A DNA stretch of 64,000 nucleotides from Streptosporangiaceae bacterium NEAU-GS5 (GTDB lineage: Bacteria; Actinomycetota; Actinomycetes; Streptosporangiales; Streptosporangiaceae): NCBI GenBank assembly GCA_017592665.1, contig JAGFNW010000015.1, forward strand, positions 124,001 through 188,000, read 5' to 3'. The translations under genes were made by a program, and so were the position numbers. The notes under the pieces are model-generated. The model ran no database searches, was not told where the DNA came from, and saw nothing but the letters and a program-made list of their open reading frames with translations. Positions 17,293-25,176 of the stretch are shown piece after piece; position 1 is the stretch's first letter; every line of letters starts with the position of its first letter.

Positions 17293-18020
17293 CGCCCGGC
17301 CACCTCCCGCTTCAGTGGCGGCGGCCCGTCGACGGGCGCGAGCCTGTGATCTTCCACGATCCGGCCGTCCATCAGGCGGACCACCCGCTTGGCGTGAGCG
17401 GCCACGTCGTTCTCGTGCGTGATGACGACAATGGTCCGGCCGCCGCGGCTGAGCCGGTCGAAGATGGCCAGCACGTCGGCCGACGAGTGGCTGTCGAGCG
17501 CGCCGGTCGGCTCGTCGGCCAGCAGCAGCGTCGGCGAGGTGACCAGGGCCCGGGCGATGGCGACCCGCTGCTGCTGGCCGCCGGACAGCTCGTTCGGCTG
17601 GTGCCCCACCCGCTCGGCCAGTCCCACCTGGTCCAGGGCCGCGAGAGCACGCCGCCGCCGTTCCGCGCCTTTCAGTCCCCCGTACGCCAAGGGCAGCTCG
17701 ACGTTGGCCAGCGCCGACATCCGCGGGATGAGGTTGAACGACTGGAAGACGAATCCGATCCTGCGGTTGCGCACCACCGCGAGCTGGGCGTCGCTGAGCC
17801 GGCCGACTTCGGTGCCGTCCAGCGCGTAGCGGCCGGACGTGGGCACGTCGAGGCAGCCGATGATGTTCATCAGCGTCGACTTGCCCGAGCCTGAGGCGCC
17901 CATGATGGCCACGTAGTCGCCGCGTTCGACCGTCAGCGAGATCCCGCGGAGCGCCCGGACGACGACCTCGCCCTCGCCGTACACCTTGGTGACGTCCTGG
18001 ATCTCGAGGACGGGGCTCAT
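17289..18020 (-). CDS. MacB/LolD-type ABC transporter ATP-binding protein
   Basis: The 243-residue ATPase has Walker A GASGSGKS (41-48), Q-loop [21 protein letters not shown], signature [15 protein letters not shown], Walker [13 protein letters not shown] and the switch His in VVITHEND, all characteristic of the MacB/LolD/FtsE group. It lies between the adaptor gene (4-base overlap) and the permease gene (4-base overlap). The C-terminal ~20 residues beyond the ATPase fold are Pro-rich. It should power the mechanotransmission cycle of the permease. Confidence 0.95.
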   Translation of the reverse strand: MSPVLEIQDVTKVYGEGEVVVRALRGISLTVERGDYVAIMGASGSGKSTLMNIIGCLDVPTSGRYALDGTEVGRLSDAQLAVVRNRRIGFVFQSFNLIPRMSALANVELPLAYGGLKGAERRRRALAALDQVGLAERVGHQPNELSGGQQQRVAIARALVTSPTLLLADEPTGALDSHSSADVLAIFDRLSRGGRTIVVITHENDVAAHAKRVVRLMDGRIVEDHRLAPVDGPPPLKREVAGR

Positions 18021-19159
18021 CGTCCACCGCCCGCGCCGCGTCCGCCGCCGCCTGCTCCGCCGGCTGGGCCGGCTGGGCCGCCGCCGAAGAAGCCGCCGCC
18101 GAACCCGCCCAGCTGGTTGGCGGCGCCCGTGGTGCCGTTCTGCCGCACCACCTGCTCGCCTTCCTGGAGCCCGGACGTGATCTCGGTCATCGCGTCGCCC
18201 TGGACGCCCACGGAGACCGTACGGGCGACCTGCTGGCTGCCGGCCAGGACGCGGACCGTGGTCCGGCCTCCGGCCGAGCTGACGGCCGTGCTGGGCACGA
18301 GCAGCGCGTCCTCGGACTTGCCGACGACCACGGTGACGGTGGCGGTCTGCCCCAGCCTGACCGTGGACGGCACACCGGACAGCGCGATCGTCGCCGCGTA
18401 TTCGACCACGTTGTTGCTGGTCGTCGGGTTAGGGTCGATGAGCGTGACCTTGCCGTTGGCGCTCACGCCGGGCAGCGCGTCGAACGTGATCGTGGCGGTC
18501 TGCCCGACCTTGAGCTTGGTGACGTCGGATTCGGTGAAGTTGCCGACGATCTGCAGCCGCTTCGTGTCGAGCATCTCCATGAAGCCGCTGCTGGACGAGC
18601 TGCTTGACGTGCTCGCGGACGCCGCCGAGGCCCCCTGGGAGGAGCCGTTGCTGGATCCGCCGACCTGGCCGTTGATCGTGGTGATCGTCCCGGCGAAGGG
18701 GGCCGTGAGCACCATGGTGCCGAGGACCCGCTGGGCCTGGTTGTAGGTGTTCCTGGCCCGCACGTAGTTGGCGTAGTTCGACGCGGAATCGTCGTCATCG
18801 TAGGCGGTCCTCGCGACATCGAGAGAGGCGGCCGCCGCGGAGATGTTCTCGCGCTGGGTCTTGTCGTCGAGGGTGGCCAGGAGCTGCCCCTTGTCGACCT
18901 TCTCCCCCTCTTCGACGTAGATCGCCTTCACGGTCCCTGAGGTGCCGAAGGCGAGCGATCGCGTGCGGGAGCTCTCCACGGAACCGGACGCGGACACCGA
19001 CGACAGGATCGTGCCGCGCGTCACGGCCACCGTCGCGACCGTGGCCTGCGGGGTTGACGTGCCGCGCAACGACACATAGGTGACGACGGCGCCCCCGGCC
19101 AGCAGTACGGCCAGGGCGCCGTTCACCAGCAACGCCCCGCGTTTGGTCGACAGCTTCAC
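18017..19159 (-). CDS. HlyD/MacA-like membrane-fusion (adaptor) protein
   Basis: The 380-residue adaptor has an N-terminal anchor helix (~10-30), half-lipoyl domains, a short helical hairpin (DDKTQRENISAAAASLDVAR ... VLGTMVLTAPFAGTITTING) interrupted by a Ser/Gly-rich insert of ~25 residues, beta-barrel (VGNFTESDVTKLKVGQTATI) and membrane-proximal domains, and a C-terminus made of GGFGGGFFGGG tracts. In Gram-positive bacteria such adaptors (YknX type) sit outside the membrane on the MacB-like permease. It is the first gene of the exporter/two-component operon and is divergent from a second adaptor gene. Confidence 0.9.
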   Translation of the reverse strand: MKLSTKRGALLVNGALAVLLAGGAVVTYVSLRGTSTPQATVATVAVTRGTILSSVSASGSVESSRTRSLAFGTSGTVKAIYVEEGEKVDKGQLLATLDDKTQRENISAAAASLDVARTAYDDDDSASNYANYVRARNTYNQAQRVLGTMVLTAPFAGTITTINGQVGGSSNGSSQGASAASASTSSSSSSSGFMEMLDTKRLQIVGNFTESDVTKLKVGQTATITFDALPGVSANGKVTLIDPNPTTSNNVVEYAATIALSGVPSTVRLGQTATVTVVVGKSEDALLVPSTAVSSAGGRTTVRVLAGSQQVARTVSVGVQGDAMTEITSGLQEGEQVVRQNGTTGAANQLGGFGGGFFGGGPAGPAGGAGGGGRGAGGGR

Positions 19160-19311
19160 GAGGCCTGACTCTGCCGGGTCCCGCTGGAACCTACTTCAGC
19201 CGTTCCTGAAGGTTTGCTGACGAACATCCGGGGCGGCCACGCGTCCGGCTTCCAGCAAACTCACAGGTTCGGTTGAGCATGCCATCACGTGGCGCCGACA
19301 GGATGTCCGCC

Positions 19312-21066
19312 ATGATTGGAAGCCCGAGGCCACGGCCGCGAGCCCTGCGGATCGGAGGCCTGGCCGTCGCTGCCGCCGCCCTGGTGGGCGGCGGTTTCCT
19401 CGTGTTCGGCCGGGACAGCGCGCCGGTGACGGCGCAGATCCAGCTGGAGTCGGCCAAACGCGGCACGGTCACGACCGATGTGACCGCCTCGGGCAGCACT
19501 GTGGACACGGGCCGCCGCGACCTGTCGTTCGGCGCGGACGGCAAGGTCAAGAAGGTGTACGTCACGATCGGCCAGAAGGTCAAGAAGGGCCAGATTCTGG
19601 CGCGGATCGACGACACACAGGCCAAGGAGACCTACCGAGCGGCGCACGCGAGCCTGCTGGCCGCGTCCGAAGCCGTCGACAACGCCGAGAACGGCGACAC
19701 CGGAAACACCGGAAATACCGGAAACACAGAAAACACGTCCGGGTCGTCGGGATCGCGTGGCTCGTCGAACTGTGTCACCAATCCCTCGGCGACCCATTCG
19801 GCGGCGCCGTCGCGCTCGGCCGCGCCCAGTCGCTCGGCGGCGCCTTCGCGGTCCGCCTCGCCATCCCCGTCGCCGTCTCGCTCGGCCGGCCCGAGCCGCT
19901 CGGCGTCACCCACGCGGTCCGCCCCGCCCTCGCCTTCCGTCTCACCCTCCGCGTCGCCTTCGCGGCCTGCGGAATCTCCGTCCGGGGTGTCGTCCGTCTC
20001 GGTCACCAAGAGCGTGAAGACCTCGAGCCCGACACCGATCTCGACGTCCGTCACGACCGAGACGCCGCACGGCGAGCCGTCGCCGATAAGCACCACCACG
20101 TCCACCCCGGACGAGCACGATCCGAGCCCCGTCGTCACGGTGACCGTGGTCGTCGAACGTACCGTCGTGGTGCATGAGCTGGTGACCGAGCGGGAAACCG
20201 TCACCAAGGGCGTACTCACGACGATCATCAAGACCCTTACCAGGGACTCGACCGTCTCCTTCCCGACCCCCATGACGACGCCCACGCCGACCCCGAAAGC
20301 GACACCGAAAGCGACACCAAAGCCCTCTCCATCGGGAACCGCGCAGAAAAAGGCCACGGCCTCGTGCCCGAAGCCGGCGGCGTCGCCGGTCTCGGCCGCC
20401 CTGACCACGGCCCGGATCAACCAGGCCAAGGCCGACTACACCGCGGCCCAGGCCACGTACGACGACGCCAAGGAGGCTCTCGACCGGGTCCTCATCAAGG
20501 CGCCGGAAAAGGGCACGATCCTCGCCGTCAACGGCGTGGCCGGTGACGACATGACGACCGGCGCCACCTTCATCACCGAGAGCGACCTTGCCGAGCTGCA
20601 GGTGGACGCCATGTTCACCGAGTCGGACATCAGCCGGGTCAAGGTCGGCCAGAAGGCGACCGTCACGATGGACAGCCGCCCCGGCGAGAGGTTCGACGGC
20701 ACGGTCACCCACATCGACACGACCGCCACCACGACCGACGCGCTGGTCCAATACGGCGTGCGGATCGCGTTCGCGGCGCCACCGAAGGGACTGCTGCTCG
20801 GCCAGAACGTGTCGGCCGAGGTGACGACGGGTGAGGCGACCGACGCCGTCTACGTTCCGGCGTCGGCCGTGACCACGTCGTCCGACGGCACGTCCACGGT
20901 CGTCGTCCGCAACGGCGGCACGGACGCGCGGCGGACCGTCCGGATCGGCGTCCGCGGCGACCAGTACGTCGAGATCGTCGACGGCCTCGCGGAAGGCGAC
21001 CAGGTCGTCGTACGGAACGCCGCCGGCACGGACGGCGGGTTCCCCGACGGGACGTTCCCGAGCTGA
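19312..21066 (+). CDS. HlyD-like adaptor with a very long Ser/Pro/Thr-rich insert
   Basis: The 584-residue protein has an anchor helix (~12-34), the first half of a lipoyl/hairpin region (to ~125), an insert of about 235 residues (~128-362), then the second hairpin helix (ARINQAKADYTAAQATYDDAKEAL), the lipoyl half IKAPEKGTILAVNGVAGDD and the beta-barrel part (DAMFTESDISRVKVGQKATV). The insert begins with GNT repeats, continues with about twelve PSRSA-like repeats and Val/Thr-rich segments, and has cysteines at 154 and 352 near its two ends. ATG 19312 is preferred (AGGA upstream); TTG/ATG codons at 19273-19303 are alternatives. No permease adjoins it, so it may serve the divergent exporter. 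Confidence 0.82.
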   Translation: MIGSPRPRPRALRIGGLAVAAAALVGGGFLVFGRDSAPVTAQIQLESAKRGTVTTDVTASGSTVDTGRRDLSFGADGKVKKVYVTIGQKVKKGQILARIDDTQAKETYRAAHASLLAASEAVDNAENGDTGNTGNTGNTENTSGSSGSRGSSNCVTNPSATHSAAPSRSAAPSRSAAPSRSASPSPSPSRSAGPSRSASPTRSAPPSPSVSPSASPSRPAESPSGVSSVSVTKSVKTSSPTPISTSVTTETPHGEPSPISTTTSTPDEHDPSPVVTVTVVVERTVVVHELVTERETVTKGVLTTIIKTLTRDSTVSFPTPMTTPTPTPKATPKATPKPSPSGTAQKKATASCPKPAASPVSAALTTARINQAKADYTAAQATYDDAKEALDRVLIKAPEKGTILAVNGVAGDDMTTGATFITESDLAELQVDAMFTESDISRVKVGQKATVTMDSRPGERFDGTVTHIDTTATTTDALVQYGVRIAFAAPPKGLLLGQNVSAEVTTGEATDAVYVPASAVTTSSDGTSTVVVRNGGTDARRTVRIGVRGDQYVEIVDGLAEGDQVVVRNAAGTDGGFPDGTFPS

Positions 21067-21072
21067 ATCGGC

Positions 21073-21423
21073 TCAGCGGTCCTGGACCAGGCCGAGCACG
21101 TTGCCGTCGGTGTCGGTGAAGGTGGCCACCAGGCGGCCGCCACCGACGTCGTGCGCCGCCTCCTTGACGGTCGCGCCCGCGGCCTCGACCTCGGCCAGCT
21201 TCGCCTCGATGTCGGCCACGTGCCAGTAGGCGATGGGCGAGGTCATGCCCTGCGGCCCGCCGCCGGGCACCAGGCCGATGTGCTGGCCCTCGGCGTCGAA
21301 GCCGACGTAGTAGGACGAGTCGGCGCTCGGCTCCACGCCGAGCAGGGCCGCATACACCTTCTTGGCCTTCTCGAGGTCGGAGACGGGGTGCAGCACGGTC
21401 TTGATTCCCTGGGTGGAAGACAT
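21073..21423 (-). CDS. Glyoxalase/VOC-family protein
   Basis: The 116-residue protein is a single vicinal-oxygen-chelate module: it starts MSSTQGIKTVLHPVSDLEKAKKVYAAL, has the middle beta-strand part IAYWHVADIEAKLAEVEAAGA and ends FTDTDGNVLGLVQD, where a glutamate metal ligand is replaced by a Gln/Asp-containing end. ATG 21423 follows CAGGAG at suitable distance. Members bind small molecules or metal-dependent substrates; the exact substrate is not predictable. It ends 6 bases from the convergent adaptor gene. Confidence 0.85.
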   Translation of the reverse strand: MSSTQGIKTVLHPVSDLEKAKKVYAALLGVEPSADSSYYVGFDAEGQHIGLVPGGGPQGMTSPIAYWHVADIEAKLAEVEAAGATVKEAAHDVGGGRLVATFTDTDGNVLGLVQDR

Positions 21424-21542
21424 GGTCACTCCTGAGTCGTGAGTCCAGGGATGCGGTGACTGACCGCATCCATGTCAGTCACGCTAGTTACCCCCAGGCA
21501 ATCGGCGCTTCTCGATTCCTGATCGATGAGCCGACGGTTCGC

Positions 21543-22256
21543 TCAGACCGTCGCCGGGGGCATCCGCATCACATACCCAACGCCGCGGAGCGTGTGGATG
21601 AGCCGCCGCTCCACCTCGTTGTCGATCTTCCGCCGGAGGACGGACACATACGACTCGACGATCCCCGCGTCGCCGCGGAAGTCGTAGTCCCACACGTGGT
21701 CGAGGATCTGCGCCTTCGACAGGACGCGGCCCGCGTTGGCCATGAAATAACGCAGCAGTTTGAACTCGGTCGGCGAGAGCGGCACGGCCGCCCCGCCCCG
21801 CCACACCTCGTGCGACTCCTCGTCCAGCTCGATGTCGGCGAACGTGAGCCGCGGCGGCGGTGCCATGACGTCGCCGGCGGTCCGGCGGAGCACGGCCCGG
21901 ATCCGCGCCACGACCTCTTCGAGGCTGAACGGCTTGGTCACGTAGTCGTCGCCGCCCAGCGTGAGGCCGCGGATCTTGTCCTCGGTGGCGTCGCGCGCGG
22001 TCAGGAAGACCACCGGCGTGTACGTCCCGCCACCCCGCAGCCTGCGCACGACGTCGAAGCCGTCCATATCGGGCAGCATCACGTCGAGCACGATCAGGTC
22101 TGGCCGGTGCCGCTGGACGGCCGCGACGGCGTCGCCACCGCCCGCGGCGGTGTGCACGTCGAATCCCGCGAACCGCAGGCTCGCCGCCAGCAGTTCCAGG
22201 ATGTTGGGCTCGTCCTCGACGATCAGAAGCCGGGCTTCCGGGGTGTCGGTCATCAT
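21543..22256 (-). CDS. Orphan OmpR/PhoB-family response regulator
   Basis: The 237-residue regulator has the acidic pair in IVEDE, phospho-acceptor Asp58 ([11 protein letters not shown]), the Lys in [19 protein letters not shown] and a winged-helix output domain. It is very similar in sequence to the regulator at 14744-15427 (shared [43 protein letters not shown]), so the two are probably paralogs. No kinase gene lies beside it. It may be driven by the histidine kinase of the nearby operon or by one elsewhere. No obvious ribosome site precedes either of the two adjacent ATG codons. Confidence 0.9.
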   Translation of the reverse strand: MMTDTPEARLLIVEDEPNILELLAASLRFAGFDVHTAAGGGDAVAAVQRHRPDLIVLDVMLPDMDGFDVVRRLRGGGTYTPVVFLTARDATEDKIRGLTLGGDDYVTKPFSLEEVVARIRAVLRRTAGDVMAPPPRLTFADIELDEESHEVWRGGAAVPLSPTEFKLLRYFMANAGRVLSKAQILDHVWDYDFRGDAGIVESYVSVLRRKIDNEVERRLIHTLRGVGYVMRMPPATV

Positions 22257-22331
22257 GTCAGGTTGGCTGAGTTTTCTTAAAGAGAAATGAAGGTCGCTGC
22301 CCAGGCTATGAGTCCGGCCTTAAAGCACTCG

Positions 22332-23477
22332 TTAAAGGTCGGCGATATGGCGGGCGATCGCGAAACTGGAGGTCGCGCCGGGCGACGGCGCGTTTCTGAT
22401 CAGCGTGATCGGGCCGTGCGCGTCGATGGCGAAGTCGTCGAGCAGTTTCCCGTCCCGTCCCACGGCCTGCGCGCGCACCCCTCCTGCCGTACGGACGAAG
22501 TCGTCGGCGGTCAGCGCGGGCACGTAACGCCGGGAGGCTTTGACGAACGCGCGTTTGGCCAGCGAGCCGTAGACCTCCTTGATTCCGGTGCGCCAGTGGG
22601 CGGCCGCCATCCGGCGCGTGCCCGGCCAGCCGAGGATCCGCGCCAGGTCGCGCAGGCGCACGGTCCGCCAGGCGTAGCCCTCGTAGGCGAGCGCGAGCAC
22701 GGCGTTGGGGCCGGCCAGGACCTCGCCGTCGATCCGCCGGGTCAGGTGGACGCCGAGGAAGGGGTAGCGGGGGTCGGGCACGGGATAGATAAGGCCTTTG
22801 ACGAGGTCTTTCGCGTTGCCCGTGAGCTTGTAGTACTCACCGCGGAACGGGACGATCCGAACGTTTCCCGCCCAGCCGGCGATCCGGTCGCTGCCGAGGC
22901 CGGCACAGGCGATCACGCGGTCGAAGCGGAACCTGCCGGCGCCCGCGCGTACGTCGACGCCGGACGACGTCTCGCGCAGCGCGTGGACGGGATGCGAGAG
23001 CCGTACATCGAGATCCTCGGCGAGGCGGCGCGCCACGGCCGGGAAATCGGCGATCGCGGTGTGCGGCGAGTGGACGGCGGCCACGCCGACGGCGTGCGGC
23101 TCGACCTCGCGCAGCCCGAGCCCGTCGAGTTCGGAGATGTCAGGAACGCCGTTTTCGCGGGCCTTCCTCCCGATCTCGCGCAGCCCCGGCAACTCGGCGC
23201 GGGTCGAGGCGATGACGAGCTTGCCCACCTCTTCGTAGGGAAGGTCGTGCTCGGCGCAGTATTCGCGGAGCATGGCGACGCCGTCCCGGCAGAGCCGCGC
23301 CTTGAGCGAGCCGGGCTTGTAGTAGATCCCGGCGTGGACGACCCCGCTGTTGTGCCCCGTCTGATGCGCGGCGACCCGATCCTCCTTCTCGAAGACCGTG
23401 ACCTCGGCGCCCCGCTGAGTCAGCTCGCGGCCCACGGCCAGGCCGAGGATGCCGCCCCCGACGATTCCGATCTTCAC
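22332..23477 (-). CDS. lhgO: L-2-hydroxyglutarate oxidase
   Basis: The 381-residue FAD enzyme (DAO family) should oxidise L-2-hydroxyglutarate to 2-oxoglutarate with transfer of electrons to the membrane quinone pool. The FAD-binding GGGILG is at residues 7-12; QTGHNSGVVHAGIYYKPGSLKARLC is the family hallmark region, and the C-terminal SPGATSSFAIARHIADL closes the FAD site. Its start overlaps the end of the upstream epimerase gene by four bases, so the two form an operon. Alternative name: YgaF-like oxidase. Confidence 0.92.
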   Translation of the reverse strand: MKIGIVGGGILGLAVGRELTQRGAEVTVFEKEDRVAAHQTGHNSGVVHAGIYYKPGSLKARLCRDGVAMLREYCAEHDLPYEEVGKLVIASTRAELPGLREIGRKARENGVPDISELDGLGLREVEPHAVGVAAVHSPHTAIADFPAVARRLAEDLDVRLSHPVHALRETSSGVDVRAGAGRFRFDRVIACAGLGSDRIAGWAGNVRIVPFRGEYYKLTGNAKDLVKGLIYPVPDPRYPFLGVHLTRRIDGEVLAGPNAVLALAYEGYAWRTVRLRDLARILGWPGTRRMAAAHWRTGIKEVYGSLAKRAFVKASRRYVPALTADDFVRTAGGVRAQAVGRDGKLLDDFAIDAHGPITLIRNAPSPGATSSFAIARHIADL

Positions 23478-24433
23478 AGGTGGCCCTCGGCCTTCAGCCA
23501 GGCGACAGTGTCGGCCATCGTCTCGCGCGCCGGCCGCAGCCGCACGCCGAGGTCCTCCACCTCGTCATATGTCCGGACCATGCTCACCATCATCTCGGCC
23601 GCGTCTCGGGTCAGCGGATAGCGGATCGGGGCCACCTTCTTGACCAGGTCGAGCAGTGCCGCCATGCCGCGGAGCACAGGCACGGGGGCCGGATACCGCC
23701 GGCATCGCTTACCCGTGACCTCTTCACATAAGTCGGCCAGCTGCGCCCAGGTCAAGAAATATCCGCCGATCATATATTTGCGCGCACCGGCGCCGGGCTT
23801 CATCGCATTCGCCAACATCAGGGCCAGATCGCGTACGTCGAGGAGCCCCACCCCGCCCCTCGTCATCGGCCAGCCCTGCCTGATCCCGGACACCAGGCCT
23901 TCGTTCAGCGCGTCGAGCGTCGGCTGATCCGGGCCGCAGACCCCGCCCGGATAGAAAATCGTCACGGGCGCGCCCTGCGCCTGCAACTCCCGGGCATACC
24001 GCTCACCGGCGATCTTCGTCTTCCCGTAGTCGTTCCGCGGGTTGCCCAAGGGGCTCTCCGAGGTGATCAGCGGGGTCTTCGGCGGCACGAAGACGGCGAT
24101 CGTCGACACGTGGACGATGGGGTCGAGCCCCAGCTCGACGGCCTGGCCCAGGACATTGCGGAGCCCCGTCACGTTCGTCCCGGCCAGATCCTGCCCCGCG
24201 CCGATCACCCCGATCTCCGCCGCGGCGTGCAGCACCGCCTCGCCTCTTTCCAACCCTTCCCGTACGGCTCTCGCATCCCGGACGTCGGCCTGGCACACCT
24301 CGACCCCATCCAGGATCTTGCGCGCCTTGTCCAGATTGCGGACAAGGGCGATGGGCTCATGCCCCGCCTCACGTAACGCTGCAATCGCATGCGACCCGAC
24401 GAACCCGGTCGCTCCCGTCACCACAACCCGCAT
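23474..24433 (-). CDS. NAD(P)-dependent epimerase/reductase (extended SDR family)
   Basis: The 319-residue Rossmann protein has the cofactor motif GATGFVG (7-13), the dinucleotide-2 region ADVRDARAVREGL and a catalytic Tyr136-x3-Lys140 (YGKTK). The C-terminal half (YMIGGYFLTWAQLADLCEEV) resembles dihydroflavonol-4-reductase/3-beta-HSD-like SDRs rather than sugar epimerases. It is upstream of and overlaps lhgO, so both are probably expressed together, although a common pathway is not obvious. Substrate unknown. Confidence 0.85.
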   Translation of the reverse strand: MRVVVTGATGFVGSHAIAALREAGHEPIALVRNLDKARKILDGVEVCQADVRDARAVREGLERGEAVLHAAAEIGVIGAGQDLAGTNVTGLRNVLGQAVELGLDPIVHVSTIAVFVPPKTPLITSESPLGNPRNDYGKTKIAGERYARELQAQGAPVTIFYPGGVCGPDQPTLDALNEGLVSGIRQGWPMTRGGVGLLDVRDLALMLANAMKPGAGARKYMIGGYFLTWAQLADLCEEVTGKRCRRYPAPVPVLRGMAALLDLVKKVAPIRYPLTRDAAEMMVSMVRTYDEVEDLGVRLRPARETMADTVAWLKAEGHL

Positions 24434-24502
24434 GCCCGAAAGCTAGCGCGCACGCCCTCGAAACCCAATGGTCATAGCCGTGCATACGAAGAGTAGTACT
24501 GA

Positions 24503-25141
24503 GGTAACGTACCGCGACATGCCCGCTACGCCACCACGGTCTGGCTGCAGCTCGACAAGCCGATCTACGTCCTGTTCGTCACACCCGACCGCAACGCCGA
24601 CCAGTTTGCCCGGCCCGTCAAGATGGTCGCGGGCGACCTGACCGTCACGCTGACGACCTGCGTCTGCGGCCCGAACCAGATCCCCGCCATCACCCGGGCA
24701 GAAGAGGTCGCGGCCGATCCCGCCCTGGCCACGCTCTCGGTGATGCAGCACGGAGCCCGCAAGGAGGTCAGCGAGGCTTTCCTGGCCGGACTGGATTCGC
24801 TCGATCTCGATGACGCTCCGCGATATTATGAATACGGACATGATATGGCCTCGCTCGCAGGCAAGCGCATGCTGGAGGAACTGATGACCACCGCCACATG
24901 GCCTGTGTTCAGCCCCTTCGCCAAGGAGCACTTCGGCAAGGGCAAAGCCGAGGGCGTCGCCGAAGGCATCGCTGAGGGGATGGCGACCGCGATCGTCACC
25001 TTCCTGCTCGCACGGGGCCTGACCCCGACGGCCGACGAGCAGAAGCAGATCAAAAAGACCACGGACCAGGCCCGTCTCGACAACTGGATCCGCCGAGCCG
25101 GCACCGTCACCTCCGTCGCCGAACTCCTCGAAGAGCAGTAG
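24503..25141 (+). pseudogene. 5'-truncated Rpn-like (PD-(D/E)XK/transposase-associated) family protein
   Basis: The frame begins after an in-frame TGA at 24500-24502 and at once gives family-like sequence (RHARYATTVWLQLDKPIYVL, then VTPDRNADQFARP) with no start codon until ATG 24623. It continues through ITRAEEVAADPALATLSVMQHGA and a C-terminal part with the GKAEGVAEGIAEGMATAIV repeat. This recalls an actinobacterial protein family related to recombination-promoting nucleases; the N-terminal ~80-100 residues with the nuclease core seem to be missing. A shortened protein from ATG 24623 (172 residues) is possible. The likeness is recalled, not aligned. Confidence 0.55.
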
Positions 25142-25160
25142 CCCCCGCCCCCACCACCAG

Positions 25161-25176
25161 CCCCCACACGCGGGGG
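25161..25176. terminator. GC-rich hairpin between convergent genes
   Basis: CCCCC-ACACGC-GGGGG forms a 5-base-pair hairpin (a longer pairing CCCCCGC at 25142 with GCGGGGG at 25170-25176 is also possible). It lies exactly between the stop codons of the convergent genes on either side. There is no U-run, so termination would have to be of the tract-less actinobacterial type. Confidence 0.4.

Noticed and set aside
19700..19960. CRISPR-like or tandem DNA repeat array
   Set aside because: The repeats are in frame, differ in codon use and encode GNT and PSRSA amino-acid repeats; there are no spacers.
19632..20429. Minus-strand frame opposite the Ser/Pro-rich insert
   Set aside because: It is the complement of the repeats and has only low-complexity Gly/Asp/Glu sequence; the plus-strand frame has flanking HlyD domains on both sides.
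24434..24502. Attachment site or insertion-sequence end near the truncated gene
   Set aside because: No inverted or direct repeat of useful length was found around the truncation point.
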